Shown in pieces: positions 23,000-35,600 of a stretch of DNA of 64,000 bases. Source of the DNA: Sialis fuliginosa (taxonomy: Eukaryota; Arthropoda; Insecta; Megaloptera; Sialidae). The notes beneath the pieces are model-generated. The model did no database searches. It was not told the DNA's origin and was given only the letters and a program-made list of their open reading frames with translations. Where the stretch lies: positions 15,946,267 through 16,010,266 of the forward strand of contig OY540809.1 in the NCBI GenBank assembly GCA_961205875.1, written 5' to 3'. The position numbers and the translations under genes were made by a program. Numbering within the stretch: position 1 is the stretch's first letter; each line of letters opens with the position of its first letter.

Positions 23000-24015
23000 C
23001 TATTCATATATGAAAGGGGGTGAAATATTAAATTTGTTTCCTTTTATTCATTATACAAAAACGTAAATATCACGGCTCATATGCGGAATAGGGGGTTGTC
23101 TTACCCCTAAAATCCCCAACCCCGTAGTATTTCTCCCGCCGGATCGAATAAAACTTATTAAAACTCTTCATATTTGAATAGGGGGTGAAATAAATAAGTA
23201 TTCCTTTTTTTTTCATTTATTATACAAAATCGTAAATAACTCGATTCTTATGTGAGATAAGGTGTTTTTTTTCCTCCTAAAACCCCCACCCTCGTGGTAT
23301 TTTTTCCGCCGGATAGAATGAAACCAATTACAACCCTGAATATATAACAGGGGGTGAAATATTAATGACCAAACAATTTTTTTCCATACAAACTTTTCCA
23401 CCCCCTTTCAATCTCTTAGGTGTTGTTTTTTCGAGAGTTGCCCACGTCTTTCTTCAGAATGCAAGCTTTCTCTCAGCCAAATTTCATTAAGATCGGTTTA
23501 GCTGTGAAAAAGTAACAGACAGAAAGATAGACCCACATTCGGATTTATAATATAAGTACGGAATATTTCGGTTCCTATGTAAGATAAGGGGTTGTTGACC
23601 CTCGCTCGCATAATATTTTTCCCGTCAGATCGAATGAAACTTAAACAACCCTTCATATGAGAATGTGGGTGAAATATAAATGTTTTATTTTATTTTTTGG
23701 TTTTCATTCATTATACAAAATTGTAAATATCTCGACTCCTATGTGAGATAGGGGGCTGTTTTTCCCTATAAACCTCCATTCCCGTAGAATTTTTCCCACC
23801 GTATCTAATAAAACTAATTACAACCCTCTATATGTGAATATATTTTTTTTAATTTTTTTTTTTGGTTTTCATTCATTATACAAAATTGTAAATATCTCGA
23901 ATCCCATGCAAGTTAGGGGGTTGATTTTCCCCCTAAAACCCCTACCCACGTAGTATTTTTCCCGCCGGATCCAATGAAACCAATTACAACTCTTCATATG
24001 TGACAGGGGGTGAAA
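23000..24015 (+). repeat. Minisatellite of ~170-bp units
   Basis: Units start with 'gggggtgaaata' near 23019, 23183, 23350 and 24005 (a variant at 23659) and contain 'cccgccggatcgaataaaac'. About five to six diverged units, one interrupted by a SINE-like tail at 23410-23560. The same unit occurs at 29038-29345. Confidence 0.65.
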
Positions 24016-24823
24016 TATTAATTCCTCATTACCATTTTTTTTCAGATTTTTTGAGCCAGTAGTTACAAAGTTAGAGGGGGGTGGGGACAAAATAAAATAC
24101 TACTTTTAGCCTCCTACAGGCGCCATTTTTGAGTTAGAAAAAAAAAAAATATGGTCATATTCTACTAATTGAGATCTATATTTCGACAACCCAGATGCCT
24201 AGATATGAAAATTAAAATTAAAAATTCTGACACCCGTCCCTATTATTCCAAAATTTAAAATGATATTATTGACTTTAGTATTTGTCGTTGGTAGTCTCAC
24301 TAAAGCCACGTTACAAAATTTTTGCAGATTTTTTGAACCAGTAGTTACCGAGGTAGAGGGGGGACAAAATTAAAAACTGCTTTTAGCCTCCTGCTGGCGC
24401 TATTTTCGAGTTAGAAAAAAATATATAAAAAAATAGGGTCAAATTTTACTTATTGAAATCTACATTTTGATATACCACACGTCTTGATATACAATTTTTT
24501 TTTTTATTTGCTTTAAAGCTCCCTGCTAGCGCAATTTTTGATTTAAAAAAAAAATAAGAAAAAGCGTCAAATTCCACTGGTTTGGTTATACATTTTAACG
24601 TGCCACATGCCTTGATATAAAAAAAATATTTTGTTTACCTAGCTTCTCTTTAGCATCAACCCTGAAAAATTATTTTTTCAACAAAGTACATCTTTTACTA
24701 GAAGGCATTATTTTACATGTTCAGTAAAAACAAGTTATTCGCTTATATAGTTAACGAGATATTTTGCTTTGACTGATAATGACGGACGGACGGACGACAA
24801 AGTGAGATTAATAGGGTTTCTTC

Positions 24824-25087
24824 CAGTGGTGTAGGAACGGGGGGGGGGGTTTTGGGGTCGAAACCCCCCCCCGAAATTTTCAATGCTGTTAAAATATATT
24901 GGACCATATAATTAAGTAATTGTATTTAATTAAATAACTAAAAAAAAAAAAAGTCTTCATAATATTTTTTTTTTTAGTCAATAAAAGTCATAATCAACTA
25001 AAATTTTTGCTTTTTCAATCAAAAAAATTTCGCATATTTTTTGGAATATCAAAACCCCCCCCGAAAATTTTTCTTACTACGCCACTG
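24824..25087 (+). mobile_element. hAT-like MITE with perfect 8-bp target duplication
   Basis: Begins CAGTGGTGTAG and ends CTACGCCACTG, flanked by GTTTCTTC at 24816-24823 and 25088-25095. Removing it restores the terminus of the host repeat (ggtttcttcggaaccc). 264 bp with G and C runs near the ends. Relative at 41170-41590. Confidence 0.85.
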
Positions 25088-26061
25088 GTTTCTTCGGAAC
25101 CCTAAAAAAGAGTTTGTTCATTATTTTAATTTTAATAATACATTTATTATACCAATAAATTTTCCAACTACTAACATAACTTTTTCAATTACATATAAAT
25201 ACTTATTTATGTTAGAAATGTATCAAATATATCAGTCGCGCCCGACGGAAGGTTAAAAATAAAATAATAATACAAATCACAAGTCACAACGTGTGAATAG
25301 TTAAGCGTCGATGTTTACATTAACATGAACAGAAAATAGTAATAAATACATTAAACTGGTTTGGGTAAAGGCGGAGCTTAAGCTTAGCGAGCTGTCAAGC
25401 GAGGGGTACGGGACGGATAATTTTGTATCTTGGATAATAAGTTAGTTCAAGTTCCGATTGTAAGATGGCTTGAGTGCTGCCATCTAGAGCTTGGAACATC
25501 GTCCCCGTTTCATCAAAATACATTGCGTTGTTTCTCTTGTTATTCTTTACTCAATGATTATAGTAATTCGTTTACTTCTTATATAACACTTTTCTATATT
25601 TATAAAAGATAGGTTATGCAATATACAAAATATGAAATAAATAAACATAATTTATATTTTGTAAGACTTACATTGTTACATACTAACTCCATATCTTCTT
25701 ATTTGAAATTGTTAAACAATGGTTTAGGTTCACTTTACATACTGAAAGTTATCGTGAAAAACACATACTAAAAAACGATGTTTATTAGTTAATTATTAAC
25801 AATTTTACAGCACTAAGAATAAATTGAACTATATTTACAACCCGAACTGTTTTCTAGTGTTACTATAATAAAAATCAATTTATTTTTCACAAAAAAAGAG
25901 TAGCTACATTCAAACCGAATATAATTCCAACCGCCTTTTACATCCATTTTTTAACAATCACTAAACTTTCAACCAATCATTTAAAAGATATGGTAAACAT
26001 AGATTAGGTACATGTATTCGAATTTGATTAAAAAACTTAAAAATTCAATTTCTGTTAATAT

Positions 26062-26258
26062 CATAGACATAGAGAATGGACAGTGCATTCTGTATTAACT
26101 CAATGGTGTAACATCTGTTCAAAAAAGGAGAGAGAGATGCAGTGTAGTTTGGAACATAGACATAGAGTTACACAGTTATATCAAACCTGTTTCTATCTCT
26201 TTCTTTTGACACGGTTCTGTGTTCGAGTCAGATGCCTGGTCCATTCTCTATGTCTATG
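26062..26258 (+). mobile_element. MITE with 19-bp ends and 8-bp duplication
   Basis: Ends CATAGACATAGAGAATGGA and TCCATTCTCTATGTCTATG are perfect inverted repeats. The flanks are both GTTAATAT (26054-26061, 26259-26266). 197 bp. The reading frame at 26083-26271 is incidental. Located just beyond the NRF poly(A) signal. Confidence 0.85.
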
Positions 26259-26435
26259 GTTAATATTATGAATTATTTAATTAATTAATCATTTGCTGAA
26301 GCAGTAATAAATATTTTTAAATATTTTATACTTATTTATAACCTGTATTGACCAAAATGAAATAAAAAATGCTGTTCTTTAATTTTTTTTGTAAAATGCT
26401 GTAATAAAATAAATTATAATTCTTTCATTTTACTT

Positions 26436-26441
26436 TTTATT
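26436..26441 (-). terminator. Poly(A) signal of the NRF-like gene
   Basis: AATAAA on the - strand, about 40 bases after the NRF stop codon at 26482. Position and sequence fit a cleavage/polyadenylation signal. In such AT-rich DNA chance matches are common, so position is the main support. Confidence 0.5.
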
Positions 26442-26481
26442 TACAAATATCACTTTTAATTAATAAATACAATAAATAATA

Positions 26482-26688
26482 TCAATATTTTCTATTTTGT
26501 ACATCACTTTCTGTTTGTATATATCTCATAGAAACTAATGACAGATCTTGAGTGATTTCTGATTGATCTTTTGATTTACTTGGGAAAAATATCTCCTTAA
26601 ACATATTTCGAAAAGGCGCTTCAACCGCTATGTACACCAGAAAAGATGCAAATGTTACTATCAAAATTGTAAAAATGCTTTTAAATAA
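26482..26688 (-). CDS. NRF-like last exon
   Basis: Encodes the last helix and VEAPFRNMFKE, then a polar cytosolic tail ending QNRKY and TGA. The V/L-E-x-P-F-x-x-x-E/F signature closes the family's acyltransferase domain. An AATAAA polyadenylation signal (reverse strand) follows about 40 bp after the stop. Confidence 0.93.
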   Translation of the reverse strand, partial: LFKSIFTILIVTFASFLVYIAVEAPFRNMFKEIFFPSKSKDQSEITQDLSLVSMRYIQTESDVQNRKY

Positions 26689-29600
26689 CTGAAAAAAAAT
26701 TTTTTTTAATTATTATTTATTAAAGATGTATGACACGTACAGTCTGAGTCAAAATTTTTGTAAATCTAGATGCAATGAACGATCAAAATCAAATTATGAA
26801 TTATTCACTTTAAATGCTTATAAGAAAGTCAAATTGGTTTATATACTACATAAACTATATTAATACATTTGTTTAAAACCTTATTTCCCATTATTGACTG
26901 TTATTTTAGAATTTTAGCGTTGATAATAAGAAAAAATTTTATTCTGAATTCATCTGTCAGATATAAAAACAAAGGAAGTATTTTATTGTTATAAGTAAAT
27001 GACATAAATTAAAATATTTTTAAATAACACTATTTAGAACATATGTGGAACATACAAATGTAGTGAAAATAATAATATTAGTACTTCATATGCTTACATA
27101 TATGTAAAAATATGTAATAAAAACAAATCATTACATTTCAGTACGCTATTTTTTTTTCAATATTTTTCATCAATAATTATTTTTTGTCTCACAATTTAGT
27201 TCTGTATGCGTACAATTTTTTTTATGGAACTTGTTGCTAAATATGTAAGTGACGTGTTGTGAAAATTTCAGTGTTTTATTGGACTTTAACCGTAAATACA
27301 CCATTCTGCCATAAGAGCCCATGTTAATTTAAAAAAATAATAACTTTCAAACTATGTTGTAAAACCTTTTGAAATTTTATGTGGGTACTTAAGATTTATA
27401 AAGGAGTAACTTCTCCAAATTTCAACTATTTCTCGTTGAAATTAGATACCTGCCATACATCCTTAAGATATGTTTGTAAACATGAAAACCCTTTAGCTAA
27501 TTGTTAGGGGGTGCATATTATATTATTATAAATTAAATAAAACTTACTGAACCAAATATTGTAAAGTTAAAATTGTGTCTTGAGCTAGCCATATCTCGAA
27601 ATAAAAACTGCATGTGGAATATATATATTGAATAAGTCAATTTACTCAGAACTACAATCGGTCTGCTTTTCAAAAAGTTCTTTACTAACGCTGAAATACA
27701 AAAATATGTTATTTTCGACCCATTTTGGTGGCAACTCTGCATAGAAATAACACGAAAAACTTTAGTTTTAAAAATACTTACGGATATGCCCGAATCCGAA
27801 AGAAAATATAACCAAAATACTGGCAGCGCTCCAAATTGGGCGGTGAACAGCTGCGTAAAGGGCGCCAACGAAACGGTTATAATAATAATAATCTAATGTT
27901 GGGTAGAAAAAAGTACCCACTAAGGGAACCGCTGTCATTATTAGTAACCCAATTACAAACCCTAAACAACTAGATTTCTGTAAAAAAAATATTTATTAAT
28001 TTATTCGCGAAAGTTCCACATACTTATCCCTTACTTACAGTAGATAATTTAAGTTCCACATTTTTCATAAATACAAGGACCAGGCCTCCTATGAGGCCCA
28101 CAATATAGGGGCTCATTCTTGTATGGGATTTAATATAGATTTCGTTCAAAAAAATATCTGAACGCGGGTCTTGTAAAAATCTGTTAAATATGTATGAATT
28201 AGTTTTGAAATAACAATTATTAATAATAACAAATATTATTTTTACTTCGGATAGAAAAATTGTACTGCCGGATAGTCGTTGATGTAAATAATGGTAAAAG
28301 TGGTCGCCATGGAAATCACTAACACTAGCACCAAAATAATCATCAGGGCTTTCCTATGCTTCTTTAAAATCGTGAACAGCAGGACGGTGAATATGAAATA
28401 GTGCATATCGCAGGACAAATACCAGGAGTGGACCATACACTAACAAAAAATATATTTAAAATAAAATATTTGAATTTTTACGTGTGTAAGTTAAGTATAC
28501 CACATAAGTAAACCAAATAGGAGGGGTAGATGCTTGATTTATTTACCCCTTATTGATTTTAAAATGGCTCCTTCTCAATTACTCACAATGGGGCGCTATT
28601 TAACGATATGACACTGCCTATCTTGTGTGTCCTCTGAAGTTAGTGTACCAACCCTCATTGGTACGAACTCAGAAACCTATGTATATAAGTATTATCTTAC
28701 CATTTTATCAGCATTCACGTAGTTACTTATATAGAGAATATTTGTCCACCAAGATTCTTCACAGAATTCCTTCTCAGGGATCATTATCAATGGCCAAAGT
28801 GGTCCATCCCCTAATCTATACAGAACTGTCGCGTAAAGGAATATTACGAAAGCATAAATTGGAGTTAATCTAAAAATAAAATTGTATACAAAAAATATAT
28901 CCTGTTTGATGACATAAACTATAAATCACATGCACTTACGGTTAGTTTTAAAATATGCGTTATATAGTCTAACTAGCTGATACCCGCGGCTTCGCTCGCG
29001 TGGATTTTGAAACTAATTACAAACTTGCATACGTGACATGGGGTGAAATATTTAATTTTTACTTTATTTGTTTCTTATTGACTATAAATATAGGAGGTTA
29101 TTTTTCCCCCTAAGACCCCCTCCCCCGTAGTATTTTTCCCGCCGGATCGAACAAAACTGATAACAACCCTCCATAAATGACAGGGGGTGAAATATATATA
29201 TTTTATTTTGTTTAACTTTTATTCATTATACAAAATCTCTTTTGCGAGATAGGGGGTTGTTTTTCCCTCTAAAACCCCCTCCCCTGAAGTATTCTTCCCG
29301 TTGAATTAAATGAAACTAATTACAACCCTCCATACGTGACAGGAGATTAATATACATATATTAATATTATATTTGAAAAAGATATGTTAAAGAGGAGAAA
29401 ATAAGAAAATATCACAAACGTTAATTATAATCTGAAACTATTTTGACAGTTTAAATTTTATTAACCTTGTCTTAATCTTGAATATAATAACAGTTACAAT
29501 TGCTTTACAATATTTTTATAGATACTTTATCTTGTATTTCTAATGTATTTAAAGCATAAAATTAAAAATAGTAGTTTTTTACATCAAAACTTTTTTTTTT

Positions 29601-32600
29601 TTTCATTTTTTTAAAGTCTGAGATTTGAACCTTACATTATATCGCCCAAGGAATATAAAAAAAATAAAATAAAAATTACAACTTTTTTTTGAAAAATTAG
29701 GGGCTCCTTGTTACCCCATTTATAAACTTGTTCAAAAAAGGCCCACTAGTTGTCCTCTAAAACCTCCAGAGAATATATATATCAAATTTCAAGGTTCTGA
29801 GATGTGTGGAAATACTTAAAATCCTGATAGATGAGTGAGTGAGGACACTTCGTTATATATACTAGATTTTACGTATTAAAATTTCAAATGATTGCAATTA
29901 ATTGTTTAGTATTTATAGTATTTTAAATAAAATATTGATATCCATGATAAATTTTGTTAGTCTTTATATTTACCTGACGTATCGTAGTATTATAACTAGA
30001 AAAGGGTTAGATAATTTATGTTCGTATTCGAATAGAGTGTATATGACAGTAATTCCACTTAATAAGAAGAATGTGTCCACCACTAGGTCACCGTGTTGAA
30101 TAAAAATCGTAAATGTTTTTGCGTACAACTGTAATAAATACAATAAATGTAATCAATTAATTAAACCACCTGTAATAAAATAGTTATTTGTGTATCTAGG
30201 GTATAAAATGATAGTTTTTCGCACGAGTGTGAATGTTTGTCAGTCGAGGCGTTAGCCGAGACTGACAGTCACACGAGTGCGAAAAACGCATTTTCACCCG
30301 AGGTGCACACAATATTTTTTCTACAACCTTATTGATTGTATAATATTAACAATAATATAATATAATAATTAATTTATATACTTTGTATTTTGCTATATTA
30401 ATATTAAAATTCAACTCTAGTAAGCTTTGGATAAAATTTTTGACAGTTCTATTTTCATTCAAATGAGTTTCATAATTTCTTATTCTATAACATAAGATGG
30501 ATAAGTTGTTGATACCGAGAAAGAACATAAATTTGCACCACCGGAGATATCAGAAGCTGCAAATTCTGTAATTTTAAATTTACTATCTGTAAAATCTAAA
30601 TTGATACATGAAAATTACACATAATACCATGAGTTGTGCCAAGAAAAAAACCCTAAAGGTATTGTTTATATTTTATTTAATTTTATTAATAATTATGTTT
30701 ATTACAATAATTAATATAGTACTTAAATTTTAGTAATTTGTTTAATACTATAATACAATAGAATTTATAAAATTCATTAATCGTAAAAAAATGTAAAAAT
30801 GTACAGGTGTGTTACTATGGAAACACTTTTGCGCACGCCGTGCGTGAAAAAACTTTTTACGCACGGCGAGCGCAAAAGTACTACTTTACACACTGAAATG
30901 TCAAAGAAAAAGCGTACTTTTTTACACGGTTGTAGAAAATAGTTATTTGTGTATCTAGGGTGTAAAATGATAGTTTTTCGCACGAGTGTGAATGTTTGTT
31001 AGTCGAGGCGCTAGCCGAAACTAACAATCACACGAGTGCGAAAAACGCATTTTCACCCGAGGTGCACACAATATTTTTTCTACAACCTTATTGATTGTAT
31101 AATATTAACAATAATATAATATAATAATTAATTTATATACTTTGTATTTTGCTATATTAATATTAAAATTCAACTCTAGTAAGCTTTGGATAAAATTTTT
31201 GACAGTTCTATTTTCATTCAAATGAGTTTCATAATTTCTTATTCTATAACATAAGATGGATAAGTTGTTGATACCGAGAAAGAACATAAATTTGCACCAC
31301 CAGAGATATCAGAAGCTGCAAATTCTGTAATTTTAAATTTACTATCTGTAAAATCTAAATTGATACATGAAAATTACACATAATACCATGAGTTGTGCCA
31401 AGAAAAAAACCATAAGGTATTGTTTATATTTTATTTAATTTTATTAATAATTTTGTTTATTACAATAATTAATATAGTACTTAAATTTTAGTAATTTGTT
31501 TAATACTATAATACAATAGTATTTATAAAATTCATTAATCGTAAAAAAATGTAAAAATGTATGAGTTTCTACGGAAACACTTTTGCGCACGCCGTGCGTG
31601 GAAAAACTTTTTACGCACGGCGAGCGCAAAAGTACTAACATACTTTACACACTGAAATGTCAATGAAAAAGCCTACTTTTTTACACGGTTGTAGAAAAAA
31701 ATTATTTTTTCTACAACCGTGTAAAACCGTAGAAAAATAATTATTTTCTACAACTGTGTAAAAAAGTAGGCTTTTTCATTGACATTTCAGTGTGTAAAGT
31801 AGTACTATTGCGCTCGCCGTGCGTAAACAGTTTTTTCACGCACGGCGTGCGCAAAAGTGTTTCCATAGTAACACATACCTACATTTTTACATTTTTTTAC
31901 GATTAATGAATTTTATAAATACTATTATATTATAGTATTAAACAAATTACTCAAATTTAAGTACTATATTAATTATTGTAATAAACAAAATTATTAATAA
32001 AATTAAATTAAATATAAACAATACCTTAAAGTTTTTTTCTTGGCACAATTCATGGTATTATACATAATTTTCATGTAGCAATTTAGATTTTGCAGATAGT
32101 AAATTTAAAATTACAGAATTTGCAGCTTCTGATATCTCTGGTGGTGCACATTTATGTTCTTTCTCAATATCACAACTTGTCCATCTTATATTATAAAATA
32201 AAGAATTATGAAACTCATTTGAATGAAAATAGAACTGTCAAAAATTTTATCCAAAGCTTACTAGAGTTGAATTTTAATATTAATATAGCAAAATACAAAG
32301 TATATAAATTAATTATTATATTATATTATTGTTAATATTATATAATCAATAGGGTTGTAGAAAAAATATTGTGTGCACCTCGGGTGTAAAATGCGTTTTT
32401 CGCACACATTCACACTCGTGCGAAAAACTATCATTTTACACCCTAGATACACAAATAACTATTTTAATATAACAAGTTATGAGTTTTTCAATAGGGCTAA
32501 GTTTTAATCTTTTGTTAGTTCCCCCCACCTAGTGCAAGGGGAATTATAAATATTAATATAGCTTTAATGGGTTACTCTTGCCTTTGAAATAAATACATAA

Positions 32601-35600
32601 TATTAATATGTATTACCACATTGGAATATAAAACACATAATAAAAATTATATTAATTAAATGGTATAATTATGTGACAATAACTTTTTTGTGGTTAAAGT
32701 GCATACATTTATTTTCAAATGACCATCGTTCTTTAGTACTTATTAACACATTAACGCCGAGGTGATCAGAATTTTTACTAACTTTTCAACGTGTTTATTT
32801 ATTATGTTATCGGACCAAAAAATAATGCAATACCTCTATTCCTGCGAGAAATTTGATGCTCTTTCAGAATCTGAGCTCAAAATTTCGATTAGACACCGAG
32901 AAAAAAAATATGGTCGATTGAAACGTGAAAAACGTGAAAATTTTCTAAACAAATTTTTGTTCGCATTTTTTTTCACAATGATACCGCAAAGGTATCAACT
33001 TTTTACTATGATCAGAGGTGATCATGGCACTCGAACATTAAGAGGAATTTTTTTCAGAAAATTTCATCGACGCGTTTTTTCAAAATGGCGGCGAGAATTA
33101 AAAAGTTTTATAAAAATCTTAATCTATCGTTTTCTTAAAAACTATAAACTTTAGAAAAAAATTGTTCATGAATTTCTTGTTTTTTCATTGTTATTTCATA
33201 AATGGCTGAAAATACAGAAAAAGTTTAAATAAAAAAGTTGTAGCAAATTCAATTTTCTTCAAAAAAGATCCTGAGCATCAAATCTCTATTATTGATATTT
33301 TTCAAGATAATAAGCTTTTTGTTTTTTATGATTTACGATTTTCATGAACATAAAGAACATCTATTTGAGGTTATTTACCTCTTCTTTTCTTCTTGACTTT
33401 GAAAAAGTAGATAATAACTTTAAAAAAAATTGTTTTTAATAATTAGAGTCGTGAATTCATGAAAATCGTAAATCATAAAAAACAAAAAGCTTATTATCTT
33501 GAAAAATATCAATAATAGAGATTTGATGCTCAGGATCTTTTTTGAAGAAAATTGAATTTGCTACAACTTTTTTATTTAAACTTTTTCTGTATTTTCAGCC
33601 ATTTATGAAATAACAATGAAAAAACAAGAAATTCATGAAAAATTTGACTTTAATCACCTGTACTGTCTCACCCTTGTAAGTTACAGTTTCGTTGCAATAA
33701 ATACTTTTATAGAACATTTAATTCTGCGTAATTTGGTTTTTCAAACGTTCAAATAGGATAAAATGTCTCTGAGCTATAAAAAGTAAAAAAAAAAAGTTCA
33801 AGTTTACGTGTATTTTCAATGGGAAACCTTTAAACGCTGAAAGCGAGTACTTAATATTAATATTAAGGGCTCAAATTTTCAGGGAATTTTTTTGAGGTAT
33901 TTCCAAGAAAATTTTGAGGTGGGAGTGAAAAAAAAAATAGTCGCAAAAAAAAGCACCCTAATAAACACGTTGAAAAGTTAGTAAAAATTCTGATCACCTC
34001 GGCGTTAATGGGTTAATATAATATTATCTACATACATCATGATGAAAGGAACAAATTCGTTTAAAATGCAGGTAGTTATTTTGTACAAAAACGCTCGGAC
34101 ACGTCGATTTGTATTTTTAATTGCGGATTTATTGAGATAAGAAAATTGTGTACAGGGTGTCTGAAGAAGAACATATAGAGTCATCATTGTTTTTCTTTAA
34201 CGGAACATTCTATATATTGTGCCATTTTTGAATTGTACGGTGTATTCCACGGGGGTTCAAGTCTTCGTTATAAAATTTTGACTGCAATATGTGCTGCCGT
34301 CTGGCTATGGTTACAGTAACTATACGATTCCGAAGCGCGAAATTCAAATCCCTTTTCATTCCAATATATTATATTTAATTTATTATACTCAACAGTTTAA
34401 ATGTAAAATATCGTAATTACAATAAAATATATCACCAAATAAGATATAATTTATTGCAATTACAATATTTTGCATTTAAACTGTAAATCTGTAATGAAAA
34501 TAATTGAAATAAAACAAAATATTTTTATAAATATTTATTAACATATTTTTCTAATTAGGAAGCAAACATACATTATATTTTAATTAACAGAAAAATTTTA
34601 AAAAATTATTTAAAATTAATTATAAGATTTACTATATTTAATACAATACTTATTATATATAATTAAGATATTTTATTGGAAGCAACAAGGTTCGATAAAT
34701 GATTGAAAAAGAGAAATACTGCATGATTTATAAAATTTCTCGGAAAATTGAAAAAAAAATCAAGAGTAAACTCAAATTTTATAAATAACTAACAGAGTAA
34801 AAGAAGCTCTATTGATTCATTACCTGTGAGCAAAAGATATTATCAAAATAAATTCAATATAATAATATCTATACTCGCAATGTTAAATATATTGATTTTA
34901 TTTTGATATCTTTTGCTCGCAGGTACTGAATCATTTCAGGATTTTATTTGGAACTTCTTTTACTCTTCTGTTATTTATTTAAAAATTTTGGACTTGCTCT
35001 TCATATTTCTTAATTTGTCAAGGAATATCTTAATATAAAATTTTAAAACAAATTTTAAGTAAGAACACAACTGCATTGTTTCTTATTCAATATTTCATTT
35101 TATATCTCAAATAATAATTCAGAACTTCAAACAATTTACATTTGCTAATTAGTATTTTATAAATTATTTACTAACAGTGACTTTTTCTATATTAATTTAA
35201 TTTATTAATGTTAATATTTTTTAAATTACTACATTAAATGTATAACTAAAAAAGATTTGAACAAAACTGGATATTGTTCAGATTTTAATTAAGTATAAAA
35301 ATAAATTTAAAATATTTTAGAATTTCAATATAGGTAGGCAACTACATAAGCATACGAGTATATGTAACAAATCATAATTTAATAAAATAAAAATTAGCAA
35401 AGTATACAAAAATTATTAATAACTTTATCTTCTAAACACCAAAAATTTATTGAAGAAAAATTACAAGTAATTCTTCATTTTTAAAGACCTGACAATGATT
35501 CAGTGAATCGAAAGCTTGCTTGTAATTTTTTTTCAATACATTTTTGATGTTTAAGTCATTAGTTATTTTTATTATATTTATTGTCACTACTTTTATATTA

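Larger units (their letters stand above)
20330..25575. repeat. Large inverted-repeat complex in the AMPD-NRF gap
   Basis: Outermost arms near 20330-20386 and 25527-25575 ('gttgtttctcttgttatt' pairs with 'aataacaagagaaacaac'). Inner arms of up to about 1 kb start at 20964 ('ggttccgaagaaaccctatt') and end near 25110 in reverse. The copy 20964-22032 has GGTTCCGAAG ends. Related fragments are at 39960-40318 and 59123-59240. No coding frame of note. The reading frames at 20420-20653 and 21424-21706 are not convincing genes. Confidence 0.65.

Noticed and set aside
28625-30099. Forward-strand frames at 28625-28873 and 29902-30099
   Set aside because: They are antisense to NRF exons 7 and 6, whose protein on the other strand matches the family.
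30346-32335. Identical 60-residue frames in the three hairpin units
   Set aside because: Identity is explained by recent duplication of the whole unit; the frame has no domain and its hydrophobic, AT-codon tail looks like noise.
32762-33154. 130-codon frame inside the fold-back element
   Set aside because: Starts within the terminal inverted repeat, basic low-complexity sequence, no transposase motif. Kept only as a note under the element.
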